Below, piece after piece: positions 52,605-60,819 of a DNA stretch of 64,000 bases. A program made the translations under genes and the position numbers. The notes beneath the pieces are model-generated. The model saw only the letters and a list, made by a program, of their open reading frames with translations, had not been told where the DNA came from and made no database searches. This DNA comes from Bifidobacterium saguini DSM 23967 (lineage in GTDB: Bacteria > Actinomycetota > Actinomycetes > Actinomycetales > Bifidobacteriaceae): assembly GCF_000741715.1 (NCBI RefSeq), contig NZ_JGZN01000007.1, positions 186,001-250,000 on the forward strand, in the 5' to 3' direction. Numbering within the stretch: the stretch's first letter is position 1; the number at the start of each line of letters is the position of its first letter.

Positions 52605-53891
52605 CTACATACGGCCGGCTTTGGTGGGGTCGATGGTCATGGTTTGGAAGCGGGCGGCCATGTAATCGTTGCCATAATGCTCGCCGAACCAAAGCGCGGC
52701 GGGCGAGGTTTGTGGCTGACCGGCAAGCCGGCCATACCAGCAGTCAAGCGCCATTAGCGTGAATGCAATATCAATAATCATCAGCACAGCACACACAACG
52801 GTGAGCGAATAGCGCACTTTCCAAGGAATGAGATTGATAAGCGCCAGCATGCGCGGCAGCAACCAACGCACCCAAACCAAACCAATCAGACCCCAAAAGA
52901 ACATGTATTTGCCGGAAGTACGGCCATCAATGGAGAGCCATTGGCCGGTGTAATCCCACGCAGTAATGCCAAACGCCACTTCCATGAACCAGCTGGTCAC
53001 ATATTCGAAAGTGCCGCCGATCACCGCTGATGCGCAGAAAATCAAACCGGCGTTTGCTTTCCATAGGCGGTTCAAAAACACGGTGACCAGTACCGCGCCG
53101 CAACCATAAATCGGCGAGAACGGACCCCACAACAGGCCGGCGCGGTCCTGCAGTTCGCCGTGATACAGCGCAAAATGATAAACAGTTTCGATAAGAAGCC
53201 CACCCACGGATGCAATCGTGAATAGCCAAAAGATATTGAAGAAATCCAGTGCGATATAACCTTTGCCGGACTGATCGCGTCCGAGCATGCCTGCAGCCAC
53301 CGCGGCATCGTATTCTTCACGATCATCCATGCGCCTGAGCGCGCGCTGTAGCCGGCGTTCCTCTCGCAGAGACGGGTCGGCGGTTACCGAAATCACCACG
53401 AGGATGATCATCTGGATTGCAGGCAGCACCAGGTTCCAACCCAGGCCTTGCAGAGCGAGCGACAGCATGCCTTCGGCCAGAGTAAGCGGCATCAGCACAT
53501 ACGCCCATCGCGCGGCATAGCGGCGGCGGTTACGCAGCAGCAAAATACCAAAAACGATAAGGCATGCCGCATTGATAATCAGCACTACCGCATGAAGCGC
53601 GGAGAGAATGAACGTCAAGCTCATGGCGTCCACATGCACACGACCGGAAAGGATTTCGCGCACGCTGTAGATGGTTGCGAACACTGTAAATGGCAGTGCG
53701 GCAAGACCGTCGAGCAGAATGAGGATGCCGTAGACACGAGCCAAAATCGGTAGTCGTTTGGCATCCAAATCCAGACCGGCGCCATCCAGTTCGGCGGCCA
53801 CCAGGTTCGCTTCGATGGCGGACTCTTCAGCAGCCGTATTCATATCAAATTTTTGGGATTTTTGGCTGCTGGAAGATGCGCGATTAGCCAT
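52605..53891 (-). CDS. CmpB-family putative ABC transporter permease / membrane protein
   Basis: A 428-residue polytopic protein. The N-terminal half has four helices (VYGILILLDGLAALPF, ILSALHAVVLIINAACLIVF and others). The second half is the CmpB-type domain, with IYHxx-like ETVYHFALYHGELQDRAGLLWGPFSPIYGCGAV broken by charged turns, then EYVTSWFMEVAFGITAWDYTGQ. The family is named after putative ABC permeases but its function is not established. The start MANRASSSS at 53891 is set by AAGGGGGG five bases upstream. Confidence 0.8.
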   Translation of the reverse strand: MANRASSSSQKSQKFDMNTAAEESAIEANLVAAELDGAGLDLDAKRLPILARVYGILILLDGLAALPFTVFATIYSVREILSGRVHVDAMSLTFILSALHAVVLIINAACLIVFGILLLRNRRRYAARWAYVLMPLTLAEGMLSLALQGLGWNLVLPAIQMIILVVISVTADPSLREERRLQRALRRMDDREEYDAAVAAGMLGRDQSGKGYIALDFFNIFWLFTIASVGGLLIETVYHFALYHGELQDRAGLLWGPFSPIYGCGAVLVTVFLNRLWKANAGLIFCASAVIGGTFEYVTSWFMEVAFGITAWDYTGQWLSIDGRTSGKYMFFWGLIGLVWVRWLLPRMLALINLIPWKVRYSLTVVCAVLMIIDIAFTLMALDCWYGRLAGQPQTSPAALWFGEHYGNDYMAARFQTMTIDPTKAGRM

Positions 53892-54026
53892 GCCGCCCCC
53901 CTTCATACTGCCCGCTGGACGATGTCTTCTATTGTGGCACAATGCTTCGCGCCGGAATTGTGATTATAACGAAGCCGCACTGCAACTTCGGCTACCGCAC
54001 CAGACCATAGCCCCAGCCGCCGTCTA

Positions 54027-54205
54027 GTTGACTGTAGGGAATCGAACACTGACTGTAGGTTTTTGGACACCAACTGTAGGAAATCCAACACTGACTGTAG
54101 GAAATCCAACGAATTACGTTCAAAAACCTACAGTCGGTGTCCAAAGTCCTACAGTCGGTGTTCAAAGTCCTACAGTCGGTGTTCAAAAGCCTACAGTCAA
54201 TGAGC
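54027..54205. repeat. Inverted array of 21-bp repeats (copy 2)
   Basis: Four units on one strand (GACTGTAGGAAATCCAACACT type) are followed, after TTACGTTCAAAAA, by four units on the other (CCTACAGTCGGTGTTCAAAG type). The unit is the same family as the array at 37245. It can fold into a long hairpin with arms of about 80 bases. It lies between divergent genes, so it cannot be a simple terminator. Confidence 0.82.
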
Positions 54206-54290
54206 AATGGGCAAAAGGCAAGAGACGGGGACGGGGGATGCGGCTGCAGCACGGTGTCTGTTATCAGGAACTTTGCGACACGCCGCGCGA

Positions 54291-54395
54291 CTGTGCACGT
54301 TTCCAGTTATTGCAACAGGTGGCACATACTGCAATGCCGCAGAACTTGCAAAACTCATCAGCAAGCGTATATTTACTGACTGGAAACGTGCACAG
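54291..54395. promoter_or_regulatory. Pair of inverted operators upstream of the GH43 gene
   Basis: CTGTGCACGTTTCCAGT (54291-54307) and its exact reverse complement (54379-54395) are 71 bases apart. They lie about 120-220 bases upstream of the GH43 start. Such paired sites suit a LacI-family repressor that loops DNA; the LacI gene at 56987 is the candidate. Confidence 0.55.
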
Positions 54396-54514
54396 TGTTG
54401 TTTCAGGTTTGGTCAGCGTCAGACATATGCCGACCAAGAAGTCGCAAACCTGCAGCAACCCCGCGCACACCGACACAACGATGTTCACTGTCCAAACATC
54501 AACGAGGAGACATC

Positions 54515-55540
54515 ATGGCATTACTGCCGAACCCTATCGTGCTGCAGCGCGCTGATCCGTATGTGCTGCGCACTGACGATGGTTACCTGTTCACCGGCTC
54601 CTACCCGGTATACGATCGCATCACCCTGCGCCGCTCGAAGACCCTTTCCGGCCTGCAGCAGGCCGAGGAACACACCATCTGGCACAAGCATGAAAGCGGC
54701 ACCGGAGCGATGAGCGAGCTCATTTGGGCCCCGGAAATCCACCGCGTGAACGGCCAGTGGGTCATCTACTTCGCCGCCGCGCACACCACTGAAATCGACC
54801 CAGTGGCCGACACCTTCCAGCACCGCGTATTCTGCCTGACCTGCGACGACACCGATCCCATCACCGGCGAATGGGTTGAGCGCGGCCAGGTCGACACCGG
54901 TATGGATACCTTCGCGTTGGACGCCACCAGCTTCATGCACACCGATGGCCACCAGTACCTCATCTGGGCCCAGCAGGACCTCAACATCGAGGGCCACTCC
55001 AACCTGTACATCGCCCGCATGGAGAACCCGTGGACGCTCGCCACCAAGCCGGTGATGCTCAGCAAGCCGGAACTCGACTGGGAGAAGATTCGCTTCATCG
55101 TTGAGGAGGGCCCGGCAGTTCTGAAGCACGGCGACAAGATCTTCGTGACCTTCTCCGCCTCCGGCACCGGCCCCGAATACGCAATGGGCATGCTCACCGC
55201 CAATGCCGACGCCGACCTGCTCGACCCGGCCAACTGGACCAAGTCCAGCGAACCGGTGTTCACTTCCGACGAAACCGTGCGCCAGTTTGGCCCCGGCCAC
55301 AACTCCTTCACCACCACCGAAGACGGCCAAGACGTGCTCATCTACCACTGCCGCAACTACGTGGAAATCCTGGGCGACCCGCTGTTCGACCCGAACCGCC
55401 ACGCTCGCATGGGTCTCATCACCTGGAACGAGGACGGCACCCCGAACTTTGGCACCCCGCAGATGGACACCCGCTGGACTCCGGCAACCACCGACGTGCT
55501 GCCGGCAGACGGTCATCTCGACGTTGACGAAACGCTGTGA
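54515..55540 (+). CDS. Glycoside hydrolase family 43 (arabinofuranosidase/arabinanase/xylosidase type)
   Basis: A 341-residue enzyme with a five-bladed propeller. The likely catalytic residues are D14 (RADPYVLR), D136 (FALDATSF) and E198 (VEEGPAV). WAPEIHRVNGQWVIYFAA is a strong family block. No signal peptide, so it acts on imported short oligosaccharides. Exact specificity cannot be read from sequence; release of L-arabinose is common in bifidobacteria. The ATG at 54515 has GAGGAG six bases upstream. It precedes an MFS sugar transporter and a LacI gene in the same direction. Confidence 0.9.
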   Translation: MALLPNPIVLQRADPYVLRTDDGYLFTGSYPVYDRITLRRSKTLSGLQQAEEHTIWHKHESGTGAMSELIWAPEIHRVNGQWVIYFAAAHTTEIDPVADTFQHRVFCLTCDDTDPITGEWVERGQVDTGMDTFALDATSFMHTDGHQYLIWAQQDLNIEGHSNLYIARMENPWTLATKPVMLSKPELDWEKIRFIVEEGPAVLKHGDKIFVTFSASGTGPEYAMGMLTANADADLLDPANWTKSSEPVFTSDETVRQFGPGHNSFTTTEDGQDVLIYHCRNYVEILGDPLFDPNRHARMGLITWNEDGTPNFGTPQMDTRWTPATTDVLPADGHLDVDETL

Positions 55541-55600
55541 CCAGCCTCCAATAACCCTTAACCACCACAACATCTCATTAATCCAAGAAACGGAATCATC

Positions 55601-56866
55601 ATGGCACAGGAACAATCAACCTCCCTGCTGAGCTCCTTGAAGCGCGGCATTTTCTGGAACTTCGGCGGACTGTACTTCTTCTACTTCGCCGTCTGGCAGC
55701 TCATCTTCACCTTCCTGCCGTACTGGCTGAAGGGCGATGCCGGCATGGACACTACCGCATCCGGCCTGGTGTTCTCCATCATGTCGTTCGGCGCACTGAT
55801 TCTGCAGCCGATTTTCGGACCGATCCAGGATCGACTCGGCCTGAAGAAGGGCCTGTTCATCTTCGTGGTCTGCTGCATCCTCTTCCTCGGCCCGCTGTTC
55901 CAGTGGGTGTTCCTGCCGATCATCGGCGCTAACCAGATCTTGGGCGCCATCGTGATGGGCGCTTACCTGAGCCTGTGCCTGAACGGCGGTGTGGGCGTGA
56001 TCGAGGCTTACAACGAGCGTTCTTCCCGCGCCTACAACTTCGAGTACGGCCACGCACGCCTGTTCGGCTCCCTGGCCGGCGCAACCGCTTCCTTCGTGGG
56101 CGGCATTATGTGGGCCAAGAACACCGGCTCCATTTTCTGGGCAATGACCTTCTGCGCAGCCGTGCTGCTCGTCCTGATCTCCATCGTCAAGCTGCCTGAA
56201 GACCACATGGCCGGTGCCGTCAAGGCTGAGGAAGGCGATAACGCGGACAACGAGCCGATCTCCCGCGAAGAGTGGGTTTCCATCTTCAAGAACCGCAGCT
56301 TCTGGGGCTTCTGCCTGCTGATCATCGGCTCCGCCACCATGTACGACGTGTTCGACCAGCAGTTCCCGAACTACTTCGCCTCCTTCTTCTCCGATGCCAC
56401 CGCCGGCGCCACCTTCTTCAGCCGCGTGGTTTCCGTCCAGATCTTGCTTGAGGCCATCTGCATGCTGTTCATGCCGGCTCTGATCAACAAGATCGGCGCC
56501 AAGACCGGCCTGCTGATCTACGGCGGCATCCTGTTCGTGCGTGTGCTCGGCTGCGCCTTCATCAACACCATTCCGATGCTGGTCTTCTGGCGTCTGCTCG
56601 CCGCTCTGGAGATGCCGTTCATGCTGGTCTCCGTAATGAAGTACATCACCCGCGTGTTCGATAAGCGCCTCTCCGCCACGGTTTACATGTATGGCTTCGG
56701 CACCGCCAAGCAGATTGGTTTGACCATCTTCTCGCTGGTGATGGGCAACATGTACACCCAGCTCGGCTTCCACCACGCCTACCTGCTGCTCGCCGTGCTC
56801 ATCGCCGTGTTCGTAATCGGCGGCTCTCTGCTCATGCGCAACGATAGCAAGCAGGTTGAAGCCTGA
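55601..56866 (+). CDS. MFS oligosaccharide:proton symporter (LacY-like)
   Basis: A 421-residue transporter with 12 helices. It opens NFGGLYFFYFAVWQLIFTFLPYWLK, and the MFS signature GPIQDRLGLKKG lies after helix 2. It is closest to the LacY/oligosaccharide:proton symporter group. A 60-base gap follows the GH43 gene, so the two are probably one operon in which the transporter imports the substrate of GH43. An arabino- or xylo-oligosaccharide is inferred. Confidence 0.85.
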   Translation: MAQEQSTSLLSSLKRGIFWNFGGLYFFYFAVWQLIFTFLPYWLKGDAGMDTTASGLVFSIMSFGALILQPIFGPIQDRLGLKKGLFIFVVCCILFLGPLFQWVFLPIIGANQILGAIVMGAYLSLCLNGGVGVIEAYNERSSRAYNFEYGHARLFGSLAGATASFVGGIMWAKNTGSIFWAMTFCAAVLLVLISIVKLPEDHMAGAVKAEEGDNADNEPISREEWVSIFKNRSFWGFCLLIIGSATMYDVFDQQFPNYFASFFSDATAGATFFSRVVSVQILLEAICMLFMPALINKIGAKTGLLIYGGILFVRVLGCAFINTIPMLVFWRLLAALEMPFMLVSVMKYITRVFDKRLSATVYMYGFGTAKQIGLTIFSLVMGNMYTQLGFHHAYLLLAVLIAVFVIGGSLLMRNDSKQVEA

Positions 56867-56934
56867 TAATCCCGACCAGCACTATCATGCTGTGACTATA
56901 GACTCGTACTATCAGTAGTCACAGCACATGTAAC

Positions 56935-56968
56935 GGCCGCATTGCCCTACGTGGGCATGCGGCCTTTT
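56935..56968 (+). terminator. Terminator of the GH43-MFS operon
   Basis: GGCCGCATTGCCC pairs with GGGCATGCGGCC (one mismatch), followed by TTTTAC. It overlaps the leader of the next lacI gene. Confidence 0.8.
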
Positions 56969-56986
56969 ACATATGAAAGGTTTCGA

Positions 56987-58009
56987 GTGAACCAGCATAA
57001 AGCGACCATCCATGACGTTGCACGTATCGCCGGCGTCTCCCGCGCCACCGTGTCCCGCTACCTCAACGGTCGCAAATGGGTGAGCCAGGACGCCGCAGCC
57101 AATATCAAAGCCGCCATCGAACAAACCGGCTATGTGGCCAACAGTCACGCTCGCGCACTGGTTACCGGCCGTGCCGGATCCGTGGCATTCCTGCTGGGAG
57201 AACCTCAGAAACTATTGTTCGAGGACCCGAACTTTGCTGCACTGCTGAGAGCCGTGGCCGATGAGTTGGGCAAAAAAGGCGTCTCGTTCATCCTGATGAC
57301 CACCGATAATCAGGATGAAGCCAAGCGCAATCTCGCATACCTGCAGGCCGGCCATGTTGACGGCGTGATTCAGGTGGCTTGGCACAAGGATTCCAGTGAA
57401 ATGTTGAATGGCTTGGTTGAGGCCGGCATCCCCACCGTTATTGCAGAGCAGCCATCCGACGAGACTCTGCCTGTGGGCTATGTGCATGTTGAGGATTACG
57501 GCGGCGCGCGCAAGGCCTGCGAATATCTGCATGAGCGCGGCGCCAAGCATATTGCGATGATTGCCGGCCCTGCAGGTCCGAGCGGTACACGCGATCGCGT
57601 GCACGGCTTCCTTGATACTGTGGCCACATTCGACGATGATTCCAGCGCCACTCAGGCCCGCATTGTGCACGGCGACTACTCCGTAGACAGCGGTGAAACC
57701 GCTATGGCGCAGCTGCTCGACACTGATCCCACCATCGATGGCGTATTCGTCTCCTCTGATGCTATGGCAGTCGGCGCCATTAAAGCACTGCGTGCACGCG
57801 GCCTCAAGGTCCCGGATGATGTGCAGATTATCGGCTTTGATGATTCCTCAGCAGCTACGCTCGCTGATCCTGCACTTACCACTATCCGTCAACCTTTCGC
57901 CGCTATTGGCAAGCATCTGGTCGACCAGCTCATGCGTCTAATCAATGGTGAACAGCCGGTTGGTGTCACGCTGCCAACCGAGTTGATTGTGCGCAACAGC
58001 ACGCGCTGA
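56987..58009 (+). CDS. LacI-family regulator of the GH43-MFS operon
   Basis: A 340-residue regulator. The HTH is TIHDVARIAGVSRATVSRYLNG; the sensor domain starts about residue 65 (GSVAFLLGEPQKLLFEDPNF). I use GTG 56987 (MNQHKATIHD) behind AAAGG, rather than ATG-like codons upstream to 56942, which would place 15 residues of leader in the protein. A stem CTGTGACTA / TAGTCACAG lies about 75-100 bases upstream. The position after GH43-MFS points to local control. Confidence 0.88.
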   Translation: MNQHKATIHDVARIAGVSRATVSRYLNGRKWVSQDAAANIKAAIEQTGYVANSHARALVTGRAGSVAFLLGEPQKLLFEDPNFAALLRAVADELGKKGVSFILMTTDNQDEAKRNLAYLQAGHVDGVIQVAWHKDSSEMLNGLVEAGIPTVIAEQPSDETLPVGYVHVEDYGGARKACEYLHERGAKHIAMIAGPAGPSGTRDRVHGFLDTVATFDDDSSATQARIVHGDYSVDSGETAMAQLLDTDPTIDGVFVSSDAMAVGAIKALRARGLKVPDDVQIIGFDDSSAATLADPALTTIRQPFAAIGKHLVDQLMRLINGEQPVGVTLPTELIVRNSTR

Positions 58010-58027
58010 AGATAGCGTTTACGAACT

Positions 58028-58074
58028 ACCCCCCCAGTCAGCCTACGGCTGACAGCTCCCCTGACAAGGGGAGC
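58028..58074. repeat. REP-like palindromic element G
   Basis: CCCCCCCAGTCAGCCTACGG at the left and CTGACAAGGGGAGCC at the right, 18 bases past the lacI stop. Confidence 0.78.
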
Positions 58075-58209
58075 CTGAGAAATCAGCGCTTTCAGGAAAC
58101 GTCCAAAAACCTTCCAGAAATCATTGCCGGAACTTCCGGATTCCCTTACCGGTCACTTAAGTCAGCCTTAGGCCTTTCGCTGTGTACTTGAATCATCACA
58201 GACAAGCAA

Positions 58210-58252
58210 TGTTCGGTTGCATCCCACCGCAAGCGCGGGGTGCAACCGAACA
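58210..58252 (+). promoter_or_regulatory. Stable 5' leader hairpin of the beta-helix surface protein gene
   Basis: TGTTCGGTTGCATCCC pairs with GGGGTGCAACCGAACA (one G-U pair) around an 11-base loop. It ends eight bases before the Shine-Dalgarno. It may stabilise the mRNA or control translation. Confidence 0.6.
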
Positions 58253-58272
58253 GTCTCGCGAAAGGAACCATC

Positions 58273-59907
58273 ATGACCAGCAACTCTTCGTTCGGCAAGC
58301 GGCGGACGACCACCGCAGACGGCAGCGTCAAAGCACGTCGCTTCGCGCATATGCCGCTCGGCAAGGCAGCCGCCACCGCAGCAGCCATTTCCCTGGTCAC
58401 CGGATTCGGCTACGGCATGGCGGGCACGGCCATCGCTGGTAGCCTCGGCTGGGGCAACGGTTCAAGTTCCAGCAGCAGCGCCACGTTGCAGGGCCAGCCC
58501 GGCGGCGGCGCAGACACAATGACCTACGACTACACCGGCACATACTCCGGCGCACTTACTGCGGATGGTAAGGAAGTCAGCTCCGATGGCGAAACCACCG
58601 AGGCCACCAATTCCGATCAGAACACCGCCTTGGCCCAGAACGGCGGCACACTGACACTCACCAACGTCACGTTGAACAAGTCCGGCGACTCGGATAACGC
58701 CGACAACAACAACTTCTACGGCACTAACTCCGTGTCGTTGACCGTTGGCGAGAATTCAAAAACCATTATTTCCGACTCTTCAATCAATGCCTCCAGCTCC
58801 GGCTCGAACGGCATCTTCGCCACCGATTCCGGCACTGTGCTGGCCAATGATGTGACCATCAATACCACGGCCGACAACTCTCGCGGACTTGACGCCACCT
58901 ACAGCGGCACGATTTTGGCGAGCGCCATCGCCGCCACCACCAAAGGCGATCACAGTGCCACCATCGCCACCGACCGCGGCGGCGGCTCGATTTCCGCCAC
59001 CGATTCCGAGCTCAGCACCGCAGGCTCCGGTTCGCCGCTGCTGTATTCGACCGGCAATGTGCAGGTTTCGAACGTGACCGGCACGTCCACGGGCTCGCAA
59101 ATCGCCGGCATGGAAGGCCTCAATACGATCTTGATTAAGGATTCCACGATGACCAGCACGGCGACCGGCAAAACCGCAAGCGACCCGGTGGCCAATGGTG
59201 TGATCATCTATCAGTCCACTTCGGGCGACGCCGAATCCACCACCGGCGAGCATGCCACGTTCCAAGCTGCGGATTCCACGCTGAAATCGTCCATCGAATC
59301 CGGTTCGATGTTCTACTTCACGAACACCACAGCCGATGTAGTGCTTTCCAACACCACGCTGGATTTCGACTCCTCTAAGGCGGCGCTCATCACCGCGGCC
59401 GGCAATGATTCCAATAATTGGGGTTCTGCTGGCTCGAATGGCGCGACCGTGGTCTTTACCGGGCGCAATCAGACGCTGAATGGCACGGTTGCTGCCGACA
59501 CCATTTCCTCGGTGACGCTCAACCTGCTGGATGGTTCGACTTGGAACGGCGAAGCAAGCATCACCGAGAACGCGAACGCCACCGATAGCACCACTTCTGA
59601 TGCACCCATCACAGTGAATGTAGATGGCACATCGACGTGGGTGGTGACTGGCGACACCACGGTGTCCGCACTGAATGTGGCCGACGGCGGCTCGGTGGTT
59701 GATTCCGATGGCAACACGGTGACCATTGTTGCCGGTAGCAAAACCGTGGTGAAGGGCACAGGTTCGGTGACCGTCACCGTAACTGGCGATTACAGCACCG
59801 CACTCCCCGATTCGGCTACGAATAGCGACACCGAGCTCAGCACCGATCTTATCGACCGCGCTGATTTCGATAGCGAGTTCGGTACCGATACCACTTGGAG
59901 CATGTAG
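58273..59907 (+). CDS. Secreted beta-helix protein, possibly carbohydrate-binding or adhesive
   Basis: A 544-residue Thr/Ser/Asn/Gly-rich protein. A basic N-terminus and hydrophobic segment (about residues 32-57, LVTGFGYGMAGTAIAGSLG) act as signal or anchor. Repeated short beta-strand turns follow (GGTLTLTNVTLNKSG, NSVSLTVGENSKTIISDSSIN, FTNTTADVVLSNTTLDF), as in right-handed beta-helices of the Cthe_2159-like carbohydrate-binding type. No LPXTG motif is seen. It has a good Shine-Dalgarno (AAAGGAA). The next gene begins with almost the same leader and first residues (MTSN), suggesting paired control. A role in adhesion or glycan binding is inferred only. Confidence 0.65.
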   Translation: MTSNSSFGKRRTTTADGSVKARRFAHMPLGKAAATAAAISLVTGFGYGMAGTAIAGSLGWGNGSSSSSSATLQGQPGGGADTMTYDYTGTYSGALTADGKEVSSDGETTEATNSDQNTALAQNGGTLTLTNVTLNKSGDSDNADNNNFYGTNSVSLTVGENSKTIISDSSINASSSGSNGIFATDSGTVLANDVTINTTADNSRGLDATYSGTILASAIAATTKGDHSATIATDRGGGSISATDSELSTAGSGSPLLYSTGNVQVSNVTGTSTGSQIAGMEGLNTILIKDSTMTSTATGKTASDPVANGVIIYQSTSGDAESTTGEHATFQAADSTLKSSIESGSMFYFTNTTADVVLSNTTLDFDSSKAALITAAGNDSNNWGSAGSNGATVVFTGRNQTLNGTVAADTISSVTLNLLDGSTWNGEASITENANATDSTTSDAPITVNVDGTSTWVVTGDTTVSALNVADGGSVVDSDGNTVTIVAGSKTVVKGTGSVTVTVTGDYSTALPDSATNSDTELSTDLIDRADFDSEFGTDTTWSM

Positions 59908-59997
59908 CAGCACATCGCTACACCGCTAACCGCCTGCATCTTCTTCCCTCTCTACATCCAAATCACACACCGCATACTTTCCCGAAAGGAACACATC

Positions 59998-60594
59998 ATG
60001 ACCAGCAACAATATCAATCCGAACATTCCGGCCAAGAACACCACCGATACCGCAGCCACCGAGCAGACTGCGCGAACCACCGCCTTCCAACAGACCGCAC
60101 AGCAGCCCGGCAATCAGACCAACGCCAACTGGAACTGGCAGCAGACTCAGCAGACTGCACAGCCTCGTGTAAACGCACCTCAGCCGAATCGTTTCGCAGC
60201 GACGGCAGCTCTCAATCATGACTCCCCAGTCAAGGCCATTACCGGCAAGGCTGTAGCCATCATCATTGGTATCAGCTTGGGTTGCGGTATCTTGGGCGGT
60301 CTCGGCGGCGGATTGGCGTACGGCGCCATCTCCAACAGCGGCTCCAAGACCACATCCAGCCAGCAGATGCAGATGCCGGGCGGCAGCTCCCAGGGAGGCC
60401 AGTCGCAGGGTCAGGGCGGCGGCATGCCAGGAGGTATGCCAGGCCAATCCAACGGTGAGTCCGGTTCCGGCAACGGTCAGTCCGGCGAGGGCAACAGCAG
60501 CTCTGGTTCTGATTCGTCCAACTCATCCGGTTCCACCGGTTCCTCCAGCCAGCAAAGCGGCACCAGCACCGATACCGGCACCATCGAAAGCTGA
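59998..60594 (+). CDS. Small membrane protein with Gly/Ser/Gln-rich extracellular tail
   Basis: A 198-residue protein of unknown function. A Gln/Asn/Thr-rich N-terminal half (about 80 residues) precedes one membrane helix (AVAIIIGISLGCGILGGLGGGLAYGA, with a small break, about 86-111). A low-complexity tail of Gly, Ser and Gln (GGSSQGGQSQGQGGG, then GSSSQQSG) ends the protein. It may be a cell-surface spacer or a substrate for secretion. It follows the beta-helix gene by 90 bases and shares its leader sequence. The function is unknown; there may be a structural link to the beta-helix protein. Confidence 0.65.
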   Translation: MTSNNINPNIPAKNTTDTAATEQTARTTAFQQTAQQPGNQTNANWNWQQTQQTAQPRVNAPQPNRFAATAALNHDSPVKAITGKAVAIIIGISLGCGILGGLGGGLAYGAISNSGSKTTSSQQMQMPGGSSQGGQSQGQGGGMPGGMPGQSNGESGSGNGQSGEGNSSSGSDSSNSSGSTGSSSQQSGTSTDTGTIES

Positions 60595-60612
60595 TTACCA
60601 AGTATTTAGACA

Positions 60613-60660
60613 CAATGCCCAGCGACGCACGGTTACTCTGTACGATATCGCTGGGCATTG
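60613..60660 (+). terminator. Hairpin downstream of the 59998 gene
   Basis: CAATGCCCAGCGA (60613-60625) pairs with TCGCTGGGCATTG (60648-60660). No clear U-tract follows, so termination may be partial. Confidence 0.5.
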
Positions 60661-60714
60661 CCATATCTGCGCACATCCACCACATCCAACCCCAGAATTT
60701 CCCGGCACTGTATT

Positions 60715-60768
60715 ACGCTACTCAATGCGTAGCGCTACGCTAAACGTATCGCTACGGAAAACGTAGCG
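60715..60768. promoter_or_regulatory. Palindromic operators upstream of the YhgE/Pip genes
   Basis: GCGTAGCGCTACGC (60727-60740) is a perfect 14-base palindrome. CGCTACG-n5-CGTAGCG (60750-60768) is a second inverted pair with the same half-site. They lie 50-95 bases before the GTG start, as for a TetR-family repressor. Confidence 0.6.
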
Positions 60769-60819
60769 CATGATATTACGCGCAATACAGCACAGCACAA
60801 CAGCTCCGGGGGTAGTTCA

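Larger units (their letters stand above)
53892..54514. promoter_or_regulatory. Divergent region between the CmpB-like gene and the GH43 gene
   Basis: A 623-base gap. It contains the second 21-bp inverted array (54027-54205) and two inverted 17-base sites (54291-54307 and 54379-54395) near the GH43 start. No gene is supported; open frames here are translations of the repeats. Confidence 0.6.
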
